DNA of 64,000 bases from CAVTYH01 sp963738835. GTDB lineage: Bacteria > Planctomycetota > Planctomycetia > Pirellulales > JADZDJ01. A program made the position numbers and the translations under genes. The stretch is taken from NCBI GenBank assembly GCA_963738835.1, contig CAVTYH010000006.1, positions 682,001 through 746,000 of the forward strand, in the 5' to 3' direction. The notes beneath the pieces were generated by a model. The model ran no database searches and was not told the origin of the DNA. It was given only the letters and a program-made list of their open reading frames with translations. Positions 48,374-57,490 of the stretch are shown here, one piece after another. Position 1 is the first letter of the stretch. Every line of letters begins with the position of its first letter.

Positions 48374-50002
48374 ATGAATCGCTCCATTCTTGCGATTGTA
48401 ACCGCCATTGCCGGCGGCCTTTTCGCCACTGTTGCCTTCGCCGATAACACGTCGCATTCACCGGCCCCCTCGGACTACACTTATGGCAACTACGATTACT
48501 ACAATGTTTCACAGCAAACCGCCCCTACTGCACCTAGCGCACCGGCGGTCCCTGCGGTCCCAGAGCCCCCGGCTGATGCGCCTGCAACTGCTGATAGCAG
48601 CAGTTGCAGCGCGGCGCCATCTTGCTCCAGTAGCTGTGGCAGTGCCGCGTGCAGCGATTGTGGTTGTGGCTGCGCCACCTGCTGCGATTGCAATTGTTGC
48701 TGCCACGAGCAGCTCCCGCATTTGCTGCATTGTTACTGCAAATTGCACCCGTGTTTTGAATGGTGCGACAGTTGCCCATTGAATTGCCCCGACGTTACCA
48801 CCTGTCATTTGTTCGACCACTGCTGCTGCCTAAAGGAGCACGATGCCACGCTGACAGGGTGGATCGACGGCGGCATCATGGGCAATAACCAAGCCCCGGC
48901 CACTCACTTCAATGGCCCGGTGACGTTCCCCGATGTCGATAATGGCCAATTGAACCAGTTCTACGGCATCTTGCAGCGCACGCCGGCCGACATGAGCAAA
49001 AACTGCGGTTGGTTTTTTGGCGGGAACGTCGACTTCTTCTGGGGCAGCGATTATTTCTTCACCACCGCCGCCGGCTTGGACGGCACCAGCATTGGCAACG
49101 TGCCGCGCTGGGGCACCAGCACGACCGCAGGTGGCGGAGACGCCTTCCGTTACGGCTTCGCCATGCCGCAGTTGTATGCTGAAACCGATTACGACGATCT
49201 GAAAGTCAAATGGGGTCACTTCTACACGATCATCGGATACGAAGTGGTGCCCGCCATCGGCAACTTCTTCTACACGCACTCCTACACGATGCAATACGCG
49301 GAACCCTTCACGCACACTGGCGTGCTGGCCAGCCGTAACATCAACGACAACTGGAGTTGGAGTGCGGGCATTGTGTCTGGCTGGAATGATTTCAATTTCC
49401 AAGACGGCGTCCAATTCCTTGGCGGAATTACGTATTCCGACAAAGAATACGGCAGCCTGGCGTTCTCGATCGTCACGGGCGATGAAAGCGACTTCAACAT
49501 TCCTGGCGTTACCCCCGAGTCGAACCGTACGATGTACAGCATCGTGTGGACGCGCAACCTCACCAGCCGCTGGACCTATGTGCTGCAACACGACTTGGGC
49601 GTGCAACAAAATACGCAAGGCTTCAATGCCTTGGACCGCAAAACCGCCCAGTGGTACGGCATCAATCAGTACTTGTTCTACAAGATCAATTGCTGCTGGA
49701 CGCTCGGCTGGCGGTTCGAATGGTTCGACGATCCGCAAGGGTACGTGGTTACCGGACTACGATCGGGAAATACCGACGCCCAGTTCCGTTTCCCCGGCAG
49801 CTTTTATGAAACGTCGCTGGGCTTGAATTACAAGCCCAATGGCAACCTCACGGTTCGCCCCGAAGTCCGCTACGACTGGTACGACGGACCGGGCGGATTC
49901 GTTGCCCCTGCAGTGACGGGTAACCCGCCGAATCAGCCTTATGGCGACAACTTCAATAAGAACCAATTCTTGTTTGGCCTGGACGCCATCTATCAGTTCT
50001 AG
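48374..50002 (+). CDS. BBP2-family (OmpL-like) outer-membrane beta-barrel porin with Cys-rich region
   Basis: 542 residues. Signal peptide MNRSILAIVTAIAGGLFATV (cut after AFA). Residues about 76-155 hold 23 cysteines (for example CGCGCATCCDCNCCCHEQLP). Next is GWIDGGIMGN and a beta-barrel of alternating strands characteristic of the putative beta-barrel porin-2 family: VKWGHFYTIIGYEVVPAIGN, FFYTHSYTMQYAEPFTHTGV and NLTVRPEVRYDWYDGPGGF. It ends FLFGLDAIYQF, with the terminal aromatic usual for outer-membrane barrels. It likely allows diffusion of small solutes. The cysteine cluster is unusual and may form disulfide crosslinks in the envelope. Confidence 0.88.
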   Translation: MNRSILAIVTAIAGGLFATVAFADNTSHSPAPSDYTYGNYDYYNVSQQTAPTAPSAPAVPAVPEPPADAPATADSSSCSAAPSCSSSCGSAACSDCGCGCATCCDCNCCCHEQLPHLLHCYCKLHPCFEWCDSCPLNCPDVTTCHLFDHCCCLKEHDATLTGWIDGGIMGNNQAPATHFNGPVTFPDVDNGQLNQFYGILQRTPADMSKNCGWFFGGNVDFFWGSDYFFTTAAGLDGTSIGNVPRWGTSTTAGGGDAFRYGFAMPQLYAETDYDDLKVKWGHFYTIIGYEVVPAIGNFFYTHSYTMQYAEPFTHTGVLASRNINDNWSWSAGIVSGWNDFNFQDGVQFLGGITYSDKEYGSLAFSIVTGDESDFNIPGVTPESNRTMYSIVWTRNLTSRWTYVLQHDLGVQQNTQGFNALDRKTAQWYGINQYLFYKINCCWTLGWRFEWFDDPQGYVVTGLRSGNTDAQFRFPGSFYETSLGLNYKPNGNLTVRPEVRYDWYDGPGGFVAPAVTGNPPNQPYGDNFNKNQFLFGLDAIYQF

Positions 50003-50474
50003 TTGAAGTCGATCTCCGGCTCATCATATCTCGTTGGCAGCCCGAAATAGTGCTGAAACTGAAACAAGCTTCGGCCGCTCGATCCGCACCCACAGCGGAT
50101 CGTGGCGTCATGGCCATTCTCAATCCCCGTGTTTGTGGCAAACCGTACGGGAGTGTGCGCGCTTCGGTAAGACACGCCGACGCAGGTTAGGGAGAGTTGC
50201 CGAAGCCCGATCGGGGCAGTCGTCGCGACCGCTGCGATCCGGCGGAGGTTACTTGTCTACGTCCGTGAATCGGGTGGCGCCCCTGGGAGCTGTGCTCGAA
50301 ACGGATCGTATGGGGAATGACCGCAGACCTGAGATTTCAGAGGGAGCCCAGGATAGCGGGGTGGGTGGCCAAGAGTCACTGCTGAGGCTCCCGTCAGGCC
50401 GGACGCCAGATATAATCAAAGTCCGTCGTTTTATCGTTTGCCCTGAGACCCTTGCCGGTGACGGAGAACGACCC
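50003..50474. other. Intergenic, nothing recognised
   Basis: An open frame continues through this stretch into the next gene, but its residues show no domain and the true start is marked by a signal peptide at 50475. Confidence 0.45.
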
Positions 50475-51101
50475 ATGCTCACCATTCGCTGCATTTTGTT
50501 CACAGGCATGCTCGCCCTGGCCGCCGCCCAAACCCACGCGGCCTCGGTGCTCTTCACGTTCCAATCCCAATTTCCTAATACCGATTGGCACCTCGCCTGG
50601 CGCGACGGGGCCGCTAACATCGTCACCCTCGACGCTTCGGACACCGATGGCGACGGGATGGCCTCGGCCATCGGCAATCTCGACCTTACCACGCCCCGCG
50701 TGGACCTGTTCGGCATGCCGATGATGGACGACCCGATCTTGTTGAGTGCCCATGGAGAATCGGGCAACAATCCGTTGGTTCCGTTGTTCCATACCCTCGC
50801 CGGCGCTCCCCTGGTCGCCGAGACCGGCGGCCAGTTGTTGGGCACGTTTACGATTGGTCAGGTCGTCAACGTCGTCAATGGACTGGTCGTCGATTTCAGC
50901 GGCTCCGTTCGCGTAGACCCGGGGATCACCTCGGCCACGGCGCTATTGAATACCGACATCCTCGCTTTGCCGGCCTACAACGGCCAGGCGCGGGTCGTGG
51001 CGCTGTTCAGCGCCGCGGTCGTTCCGGAACCGGCAACTCTGGTACTACTCATCATCGGAATCGCGACCATCTGTTGTCGCCGACTTCTGTGCGTGTCGTA
51101 A
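50475..51101 (+). CDS. PEP-CTERM secreted protein
   Basis: 208 residues. Signal peptide LTIRCILFTGMLALAAAQTH (cut after AA), a compact beta-rich body with a repeated VVNVVNGLVVDFSGSV-type strand pattern, and a C-terminal tag VPEPATLVLLIIGIATICCR. It has the sorting signal for an exosortase elsewhere in the genome. Function unknown. An upstream in-frame start at 50034 was rejected, as it would bury the signal peptide. Confidence 0.8.
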   Translation: MLTIRCILFTGMLALAAAQTHAASVLFTFQSQFPNTDWHLAWRDGAANIVTLDASDTDGDGMASAIGNLDLTTPRVDLFGMPMMDDPILLSAHGESGNNPLVPLFHTLAGAPLVAETGGQLLGTFTIGQVVNVVNGLVVDFSGSVRVDPGITSATALLNTDILALPAYNGQARVVALFSAAVVPEPATLVLLIIGIATICCRRLLCVS

Positions 51102-51381
51102 AATCTTCCGCTTGTGACAGGCGCAGTAATTCGACCGTTTCGCCACACTTTTTGCAGAACTAATAGCCAGCCGCCGCTAATAAAGGGGGAATCGCTTGTC
51201 CCTGGGAGCGACGACCGTCACAATCAGCTGTCGCTCCGCATTTCCTAAACGCATTGGTCCCAGTAACGCAGCGTCGAAGAATTGACAGCCGACTTACGAT
51301 AGCTCTATTTTTCCACACCTTGCTAGGTCACTTTGCCGCACACATCCGGCGGCGCCGCACCTCAAACCAACATTGCCGCCC

Positions 51382-52077
51382 ATGAAAGCATTCTTCACCT
51401 TCGCGATCCTTTTTGTCACAGCCGCCGCACATGCTCAGACTATTTCGTACAACGGTGACTTTACTGGAGGCGCTTCAGCAGTGACTCAGGCGGACACGCT
51501 AAGCGACCAGTGGGTCTATGACAACCTCAACATCCTCAACCCGCACGTCACCACGATTTGGGGGAACTTTCTCATTTACCAGCAGTATGCCGCCTCGTCC
51601 GTGGGTTTGAAGTATGAAATCCGCACAGGCGTTTCCCCCGGCAACGGCGGCACGCTTGTCAAGAGCGGCTCCGTCGCCAATCTTCAGCAGACGTTGACCG
51701 GGCGATCCACGCAGAACGGCGCGTACCCCGAGGTGCAACTACTCGGAACGGTTAATTTTGATCTGACGCCCGGCGTCTATTGGCTCGGGCTTCAGAATAA
51801 TGAGGGAACCAATCCGCCCGCGGGATGGACCTCCTTTCTGACTCAAACATCGGGTGGCGACAATGGACCCGCGGGCGACCCCAATCCCATGCCGCAGAAC
51901 TTCATTCTCGATCACCACGCCTTCGGCGTCGGCTTGGAGGGAGGTGACTGGATCGATCAGGGCGCGGACTACAGCATCGGCGTGATCACTACGCCGGAGC
52001 CCGCATCTGGGGTACTACTCGTAGTCGGAGCGGTCGCGCTCTTTACATTTTCGCGCCGCTGGCGGGGTAACAACTAG
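51382..52077 (+). CDS. PEP-CTERM secreted protein
   Basis: 231 residues. Signal peptide MKAFFTFAILFVTAAAHAQT; a beta-sandwich-like body (QWVYDNLNILNPHVTTIWGN and PGVYWLGLQNNEGTNPPAGW) resembling bacterial PEP-CTERM domain proteins of unknown function; C-terminal tag TPEPASGVLLVVGAVALFTF followed by basic residues. It lies 280 bases after the previous PEP-CTERM gene with its own upstream region, so the two are probably separate units. Confidence 0.82.
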   Translation: MKAFFTFAILFVTAAAHAQTISYNGDFTGGASAVTQADTLSDQWVYDNLNILNPHVTTIWGNFLIYQQYAASSVGLKYEIRTGVSPGNGGTLVKSGSVANLQQTLTGRSTQNGAYPEVQLLGTVNFDLTPGVYWLGLQNNEGTNPPAGWTSFLTQTSGGDNGPAGDPNPMPQNFILDHHAFGVGLEGGDWIDQGADYSIGVITTPEPASGVLLVVGAVALFTFSRRWRGNN

Positions 52078-52500
52078 GTTCGGTCTCTTCAACTCGTCAG
52101 CGCGTAAGACAAGCCGAAATCACACCGTATTTGGCACTGGTGGGGTCTGTATGGCGAGCGTGCCGTGACGCGCTGAATGCCTGATCGCGGAGTATGGTGC
52201 TCCGAATAATAAAGTGTGCCTTCTGAGGCGCTGACGAACGATAGCAGCCCTTGGCAAGACTTCAAGCCAATAGGCGGCGACCACTGCGTGGTGCCCGAGC
52301 CGCCGGAGATTGGGCGAGTGAGTGCCTGTTTAGCATTTCTCCGGAGGCCGTTGGCCGTCCAAATGGATGTCTAAGGTGCGACTACGCAGATTTTGCAAAT
52401 TATCTATCTGTACTATCTCGGATTGCGCACCGTCAATTTGACGTTGCCGGTGACAGAGCGCCAAAGTCGAAAAAGTCGGTGGATTTTACGATTTTCGGGA
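52078..52500. other. Intergenic, nothing recognised
   Basis: Gap between the PEP-CTERM gene and the convergent GH97 gene. Short frames lack coding evidence; no terminator was found. Confidence 0.4.
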
Positions 52501-54398
52501 TTAACTTTTCGTAAACCGGCCAATGAAGCCGCCGCCGTGAGGCATGTCGATTTCGATTTTGTCGCCGCGTTTGCAACTCGTGTTCTCGATCTGCACGGCG
52601 TCGGGTTTGTCTTGCTGATCGCGAATCAAGAGCGACTGATAGTCGCCCGCGCCGAGGAACGAAAGGGGAACCGTCAGATGCCGAGCGGTCGTGCCGTTCA
52701 ACACCGCCAGAAACCACGTGTTGCCGCTGCGGCGGGCGAAGGCGGCCAGCTCGCCGATTTCTGAATCGGGCAGCACGATGGTTTCATCCCACACTGACGG
52801 AATGCTCTTCAGCATGGGGCCGCAGGGATTGTCGAGCATCGTTTGCGGATTGCAGCCGTAGGTCAGCAGGGGCGTAGTAAAGACCGCAGCCACGGCCACT
52901 TGATGAGCCCAGGTGGTGTCGCCGCGGCGGTCGCCGAAAATGACCGGCGTGTATTCGGCAGGGCCTGCCAACAGGCGCGTGAAGGGCAGGGTGGTTTCAT
53001 GCACGGCTCGGCTGGGCACATTGCGCGATTCCATGCCGCGGACGGCTTCGCGCGTTAATTCGTTCGGCCAGGTGCGCCGATTCGCCCGTCGGTTTGTTGC
53101 TGCCGTGAAAATCCATCAGCAGCTGATTTTCCGCGCCTTCTTTGAGCAGCGCCTGGTACAAGTCGATGATTTCCTTCGCCTCGTGATCGAAAAAATCGAC
53201 CTTCAGTCCCGCAATGCCCAGCTCGTGGCAGCGCTTCAGCAAGTCGTGCCGAGTCTGCGGATCGCGCATGCTCTTGGAGCTAACCCAGACCAATAACCTC
53301 ACGCCGCGTTGGCGGCCGTAATCGACCAGCTCTTTGATTTGCTCGTCGCTCCAACGCCGCCAGAGGCCTTCGATCACGTTGTATTCAAAGCCCAGCTCGC
53401 CGGCCAGTCGCGTGAATTCTTTCTCGCCCTCGTAACTGTTCTCGCCGCCATCAAGATATCGCCAGACTGCGCGGCCCGGCTTGCACCACTCGGTCGCAAT
53501 TCCCTGGGGAAACAGTTTTGGATCCGGCGGCGGACACAAATTTGGCACGACGTCGGAATTGACGAGCGAATTCAAATCGGCCCCGATCATCACCACCCGC
53601 CACGGAGAAGTAATAGTGCCCACGATGGCGGCAGGTTTTTGCATCCGCGGAATATCGTCCTTGTAGCGCAGCTCGAAGGGATGAGAGATTGGATGCTTAT
53701 CGCCCAGCACCAATTGGAAACCACCGTGCCCATTGGCCTGGAGTGCCATGCCGGGAAAGTTCACGAGCGCCGCCTCGGTAATCGAGGCATAGCCTGCGTC
53801 GCCGGGCAGTTTGAATGTCATCGGCGGTGCACACCACTGTTTGTCGGGCACTTCCGCCAACTCATGTTTTTTGTAAGTGGCCTCGTAGTGGCCGCTTAAA
53901 TCGTGATACCAGACGGTGCTGTAGGCCGGCAGGTTAAACATCGTCTGTTCGTCGGGCACGCGCGATTTGTTCTCGTCACCCGGAAAGATGTAGCGGAAGG
54001 CGGCTCCGTCGTTGAACACGCGAACTTCAAGTAGGAACGCGGTGTTGCTCTTGGTGTGTTTGAGCGCCATCTTCGCGGTGTTGCAACGATTGACAGCCTG
54101 GGAATGAACGCCGCGGCAGGGATACGTTTCATCGATGCTGGACCGATCGATTTTGCCCAACTCTACATCGCCGGTAATTTCAATGTCATCAATCAGCACC
54201 TTGATCGGTGAGTCGCCGATTACCGGCTTGCCTCGATAAAAGACCGAGTAGCTGACCGCGGCATTGGGGTTGAACACAAAATCGACCGAGCCATCGGGAC
54301 TCTTGACGCTGATCGGCACGCCAGCCCACGCCAAGCTGTTCAACAATGAAAACAGAATTGACACAAATCCGGCGCAACAAAATCGCGGACTGCCGCAT
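52501..54398 (-). CDS. Glycoside hydrolase family 97 (alpha-glucosidase/galactosidase-like), frame breaks
   Basis: About 630 residues when joined. The start is ATG 54398 behind AAGGGGAGA (MRQSAILLRR). A shift near 54375 leads to the signal-like FVSILFSLLNSLAWAGVPIS. The N-terminal beta-sandwich reads VKSPDGSVDFVFNPNAAVSY. The (beta/alpha)8 barrel includes LGFEYNVIEGLWRRWSDEQI and GIAGLKVDFFDHEAKEIIDL, where the Asp of KVDFFD is a candidate nucleophile. A second break near 53085 (one G lost after KPTG) joins to RRTWPNELTREAVRGMESRN. The C-terminal beta domain ends with GGFIGRFTKS. A periplasmic or secreted sugar hydrolase; the linkage cannot be told from sequence. Confidence 0.85.
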
Positions 54399-54540
54399 GA
54401 TGGTCTCCCCTTGCAATTCCCCAATGCCACCCCACGGACGCAATTGTCACCAGGGCGAACGTCGATTGCAATCGCTTGATTGTGTCCGGCGCGATGGACG
54501 TCGGCTGAGCATGCCGGGGCGCCGCTGCTAAAGCCCCCAA

Positions 54541-56250
54541 TCACTCGACTTCGAGGATTTCTATTTTGAGCTGGCCGATGACCTGCGCCACCGGCAGAAA
54601 GCTGCTGTAAGCCTGGGCGCCAGCGAGGTTCGAGTCGGTGAGCTTCAGATGCGCTGCCCCGATTCCGCCGCGGCCGAGCGTGGCATCCATTGGCACCCAG
54701 CGATCGTCGATCCACAATTCGTTCCACATGTGGTAGACGAAGCCCTGCGAAGCGGGCTGATACACCAACCCAATCGCCACCCGTGCGGGAATGCCACGGG
54801 CTCGCGCCAGCGCCGCCAGCAGAACCGAATGTTCCGTGCAATCGCCTTCCCGTTCGCGGGCCACTTCGGCAGCGGTGGCAAAGGCCTGCGAAAAGTTCTT
54901 CAACTTAATGGTGTGTTTGACGAGCGATTCAAGTTGGACGGCCAACTTTGAAATGTCGGTTTCGTCTGGCGCTACCGATTTGGCCAAAGCAATCACTTGC
55001 GCGTCGTCGCTTTGGATCAGATTATTTGGTTCACGATCTTCTGGCGATGGCGGTCGTGGCGGTTTTGTTTGATCGCTGCCTGGCAAAACGGCTGGTTGAG
55101 GGCTGCCGGCCGGTTCACGTGCTGAATCGCTACGGACCGTAATTTCTGCCGTGTGGGGGTCCAGGGCCAAGACCTGTTGCAACCGCCCAGAGGCGAAAAC
55201 CTTGGCCGGATCGTCATTCACCAATTGCACGCGGTATTTTACGCGACGTGTGGAATGCGGATCGACCAAAGCACGCGCGACCGCAACTGTATTGTCGAGC
55301 ACCAAATCGAGCTTCCGCGGCCCAGATTCCGCCAGCGCCACCTCTTTCGGAGTGCGAAATGTTTCCTGATGCAGTGCAGCCAGAGACGTCTTCAGCACTT
55401 GCCCCTCGCGGTTGATCCATAGCTGCGAATGAAGCACCGGCGGCTTATCGTCGGGCGATCGCATAGGCAGCGTAATCGCACTATCGATTCGCAGCAAATC
55501 TTCCGCGTGATCCAAAAGCTGCGTTGGCTCGAACTTGCCAGCCGCAAGCTCAATCGTGACCACCTGATTTGTGGCTGGCATTAAAGCCCGCAGACTGCGG
55601 CGTTGCCCCGGCAACAGCGGCGCGGCGGCCAGCGATTGCTCGGTGGCGCTAAAGCCAAGCGTGCCTGGCGTCCAGGGGAATGTTTCGGTCGTGGTCTTTC
55701 CTTGTGTCGTGGTTTCGACGGAAAGTTTACCGTCGGCCACGTGCCCGATCATAACCGTACGGCTTGAGCCCGAGTTCATTTCGGTGTTGAAAGAAACTGG
55801 TTCTCCGGCGGGCGTTTCGAAGCTGCGTGTGGAAATTGAAATCGCCGTGCGCTGCCCCTCGCGATCGACCACCAGTTGATTTTGATTTTCGATTTGCAGG
55901 CCCCGTTGGCCATCGACAACCACATCGGTCATCATGGTGTGCATCCAGCCAATTTTCGTGCCGTTAGCATAAACAGCCTCCCACCACTCTTTGGGATGCC
56001 CCTTCGGCGTCGTGGCTGCGGCGTCGATCTCGGTTGAGCCGGTTGGTGCAGCCAACTTTGCTGAATCGCTGCCGATGAGCCCGACTATTTGGTTTTGCGC
56101 AGGCGTTTCGCCAGCATTTTTCGATTCCGACGAAGCCTCGGATAGAGTCGCCTTCGTCGAAAACGGCGGCGAAGAGCGATCGCCACAGCCCCAAATGGCA
56201 ACTGCCAGCACTACTGTTGTCCAGACGCAACCAAACTGTTTCCAGCGCAT
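54541..56250 (-). CDS. Transglutaminase-like lipoprotein
   Basis: 569 residues from MRWKQFGCVWTTVVLAVAIW, with a lipobox-type end (AIWGC), so probably a lipid-anchored envelope protein. The C-terminal third holds the transglutaminase-like core: Cys in EREGDCTEHSVLLAALARAR, His in YHMWNELWIDDRWVPMDATL, and the Asp of the same stretch, an intact Cys-His-Asp triad. The N-terminal 380 residues are beta-rich and unrecognised. In bacteria such proteins are often peptidases rather than crosslinkers; substrate unknown. The ORF start at 56322 would hide the lipoprotein signal and was not used. Confidence 0.82.
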   Translation of the reverse strand: MRWKQFGCVWTTVVLAVAIWGCGDRSSPPFSTKATLSEASSESKNAGETPAQNQIVGLIGSDSAKLAAPTGSTEIDAAATTPKGHPKEWWEAVYANGTKIGWMHTMMTDVVVDGQRGLQIENQNQLVVDREGQRTAISISTRSFETPAGEPVSFNTEMNSGSSRTVMIGHVADGKLSVETTTQGKTTTETFPWTPGTLGFSATEQSLAAAPLLPGQRRSLRALMPATNQVVTIELAAGKFEPTQLLDHAEDLLRIDSAITLPMRSPDDKPPVLHSQLWINREGQVLKTSLAALHQETFRTPKEVALAESGPRKLDLVLDNTVAVARALVDPHSTRRVKYRVQLVNDDPAKVFASGRLQQVLALDPHTAEITVRSDSAREPAGSPQPAVLPGSDQTKPPRPPSPEDREPNNLIQSDDAQVIALAKSVAPDETDISKLAVQLESLVKHTIKLKNFSQAFATAAEVAREREGDCTEHSVLLAALARARGIPARVAIGLVYQPASQGFVYHMWNELWIDDRWVPMDATLGRGGIGAAHLKLTDSNLAGAQAYSSFLPVAQVIGQLKIEILEVE

Positions 56251-56710
56251 GTTGTGCAAAGTCACCGTGTTGTCCGTGGGCCATAAATGCCGACTGCAGC
56301 CCGCTTGGCTGTGGTCTACCAATAACCGAATCGGCGTTAACCGACAACGGCGAAATGCCGCTACCCGCGGCTTATCGGGAGCTTAAACTTCACGCTGTCG
56401 GCAAATCTTCACGATCTGCAACCGGAATTGCAGCCTGTCGCTTCTAGGCAACACGTTGGGCAGCGCAGGCCGGTGGTAGACTAACTGATGCACATCGCAG
56501 GGAGCAGCTTTTTGAGCGGACGCAGATTGTTCCGGTCTTGCCGCCGCAAGCGGAAGATCGTCGAGGAAGTTCCGCCACCGTGGGCATCCCCGAGGTAACT
56601 GTGATCTAAACTTGGATGTCCGCAGTCGGGGGCAAAGCGGACGACCCACAGACATACGGCGGTTCAGCAAGGGGCAACTATAATCGCCAATCGCAATGGA
56701 AACATCGCCA
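56251..56710. other. Intergenic between divergent genes
   Basis: Region between the transglutaminase gene and the divergent hypothetical gene. No RNA, clear promoter or repeat was recognised. Confidence 0.4.
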
Positions 56711-57405
56711 ATGGGCTTTATTAAACGCATCTTTCGAAACGTCTTTCGCGACGGCACTCCGCCGCATGTCGCCAGCTGCTTCGAGCGGTTGAGCGAAGAC
56801 CAACTGGAAGCGCACCTGAAGGTTTGCCGCTACGGTAGTTTTGAACTGACCGATGCCGTGCGTCCATCGTTCGATTTGCAAGTGGTCCCGAGCCAGGGTT
56901 ATCGCCACGATTGTTTTGCCGATGACGAAACCAAGGTTCGCGTGCCGGTGCTGATGGCCGCCGCGTCGAAAGAGTGAGCTGTTCGAGACGTTCCTCGACC
57001 TGCTCGATCCGCTCGGGACGGAAGTCGACGTCGTGCTGGAGACCAGCCACGACCGCGACAGCCGAGGGCACGTCGATCTGTATCGCGAGCACATCGACCT
57101 GCCGGTGCTGAAGAGCACGCTGTACGATTACGAAGATTTGCTCTTGAACGACGGCTGCACCGGCATCGCGGTGCTGAACCCGCATGTGCCGCTGGAAGTG
57201 CAATTCGACGAGCACAAACTGCTGATCGCCTACGGCCAAGACCTGGGCGGCTTCGAAGCGCGTCTTCCGCGACCGCGGCGTCGTGTGCAACGACCAGATG
57301 AAGTTCATCACCGAAGCCGAGCACGTGCATTCATCGAGCGATCAGTATCATCGGCAGTTCGAGGAACTGCGAACGCGGCTGGGCATGGATTCGATGTTTG
57401 ATTAG
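56711..57405 (+). CDS. Conserved hypothetical protein, two frame breaks
   Basis: About 230 residues across three frames: MGFIKRIFRNVFRDGTPPHV to RVPVLMAAASKE; then ELFETFLDLLDPLGTEVDVV to LLIAYGQDLGGFEA; then VFRDRGVVCNDQMKFITEAE and the end ELRTRLGMDSMFD. Shifts are near 56975 and 57260. The pieces join without loss of sequence, and the body is acidic with strand/helix alternation. I do not recognise the family. No signal peptide, so cytoplasmic. The neat joining suggests sequence errors rather than decay. Confidence 0.65.
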
Positions 57406-57445
57406 GGGCAACTAGCGACTGGCAGCTAGCAGCTAGCCGGCATAG

Positions 57446-57465
57446 CCTCCGGCGGAAGCCGGAGG
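57446..57465. repeat. Perfect short hairpin
   Basis: CCTCCGGC-GGAA-GCCGGAGG has an 8-bp stem and a GNRA-like loop, between the ends of two convergent genes. It may end transcription of either, although no T run follows. Confidence 0.65.
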
Positions 57466-57490
57466 TTGGCTCAATCGATTGTCAGTCATT

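Noticed and set aside
48830..49738. Minus-strand ORF of 302 residues opposite the porin
   Set aside because: Shadow of the BBP2 porin; no domain.
54399..54841. Upstream extension of the GH97 ORF into the transglutaminase gene
   Set aside because: It reads the neighbouring gene in a wrong frame; the GH97 start with ribosome site is at 54398.
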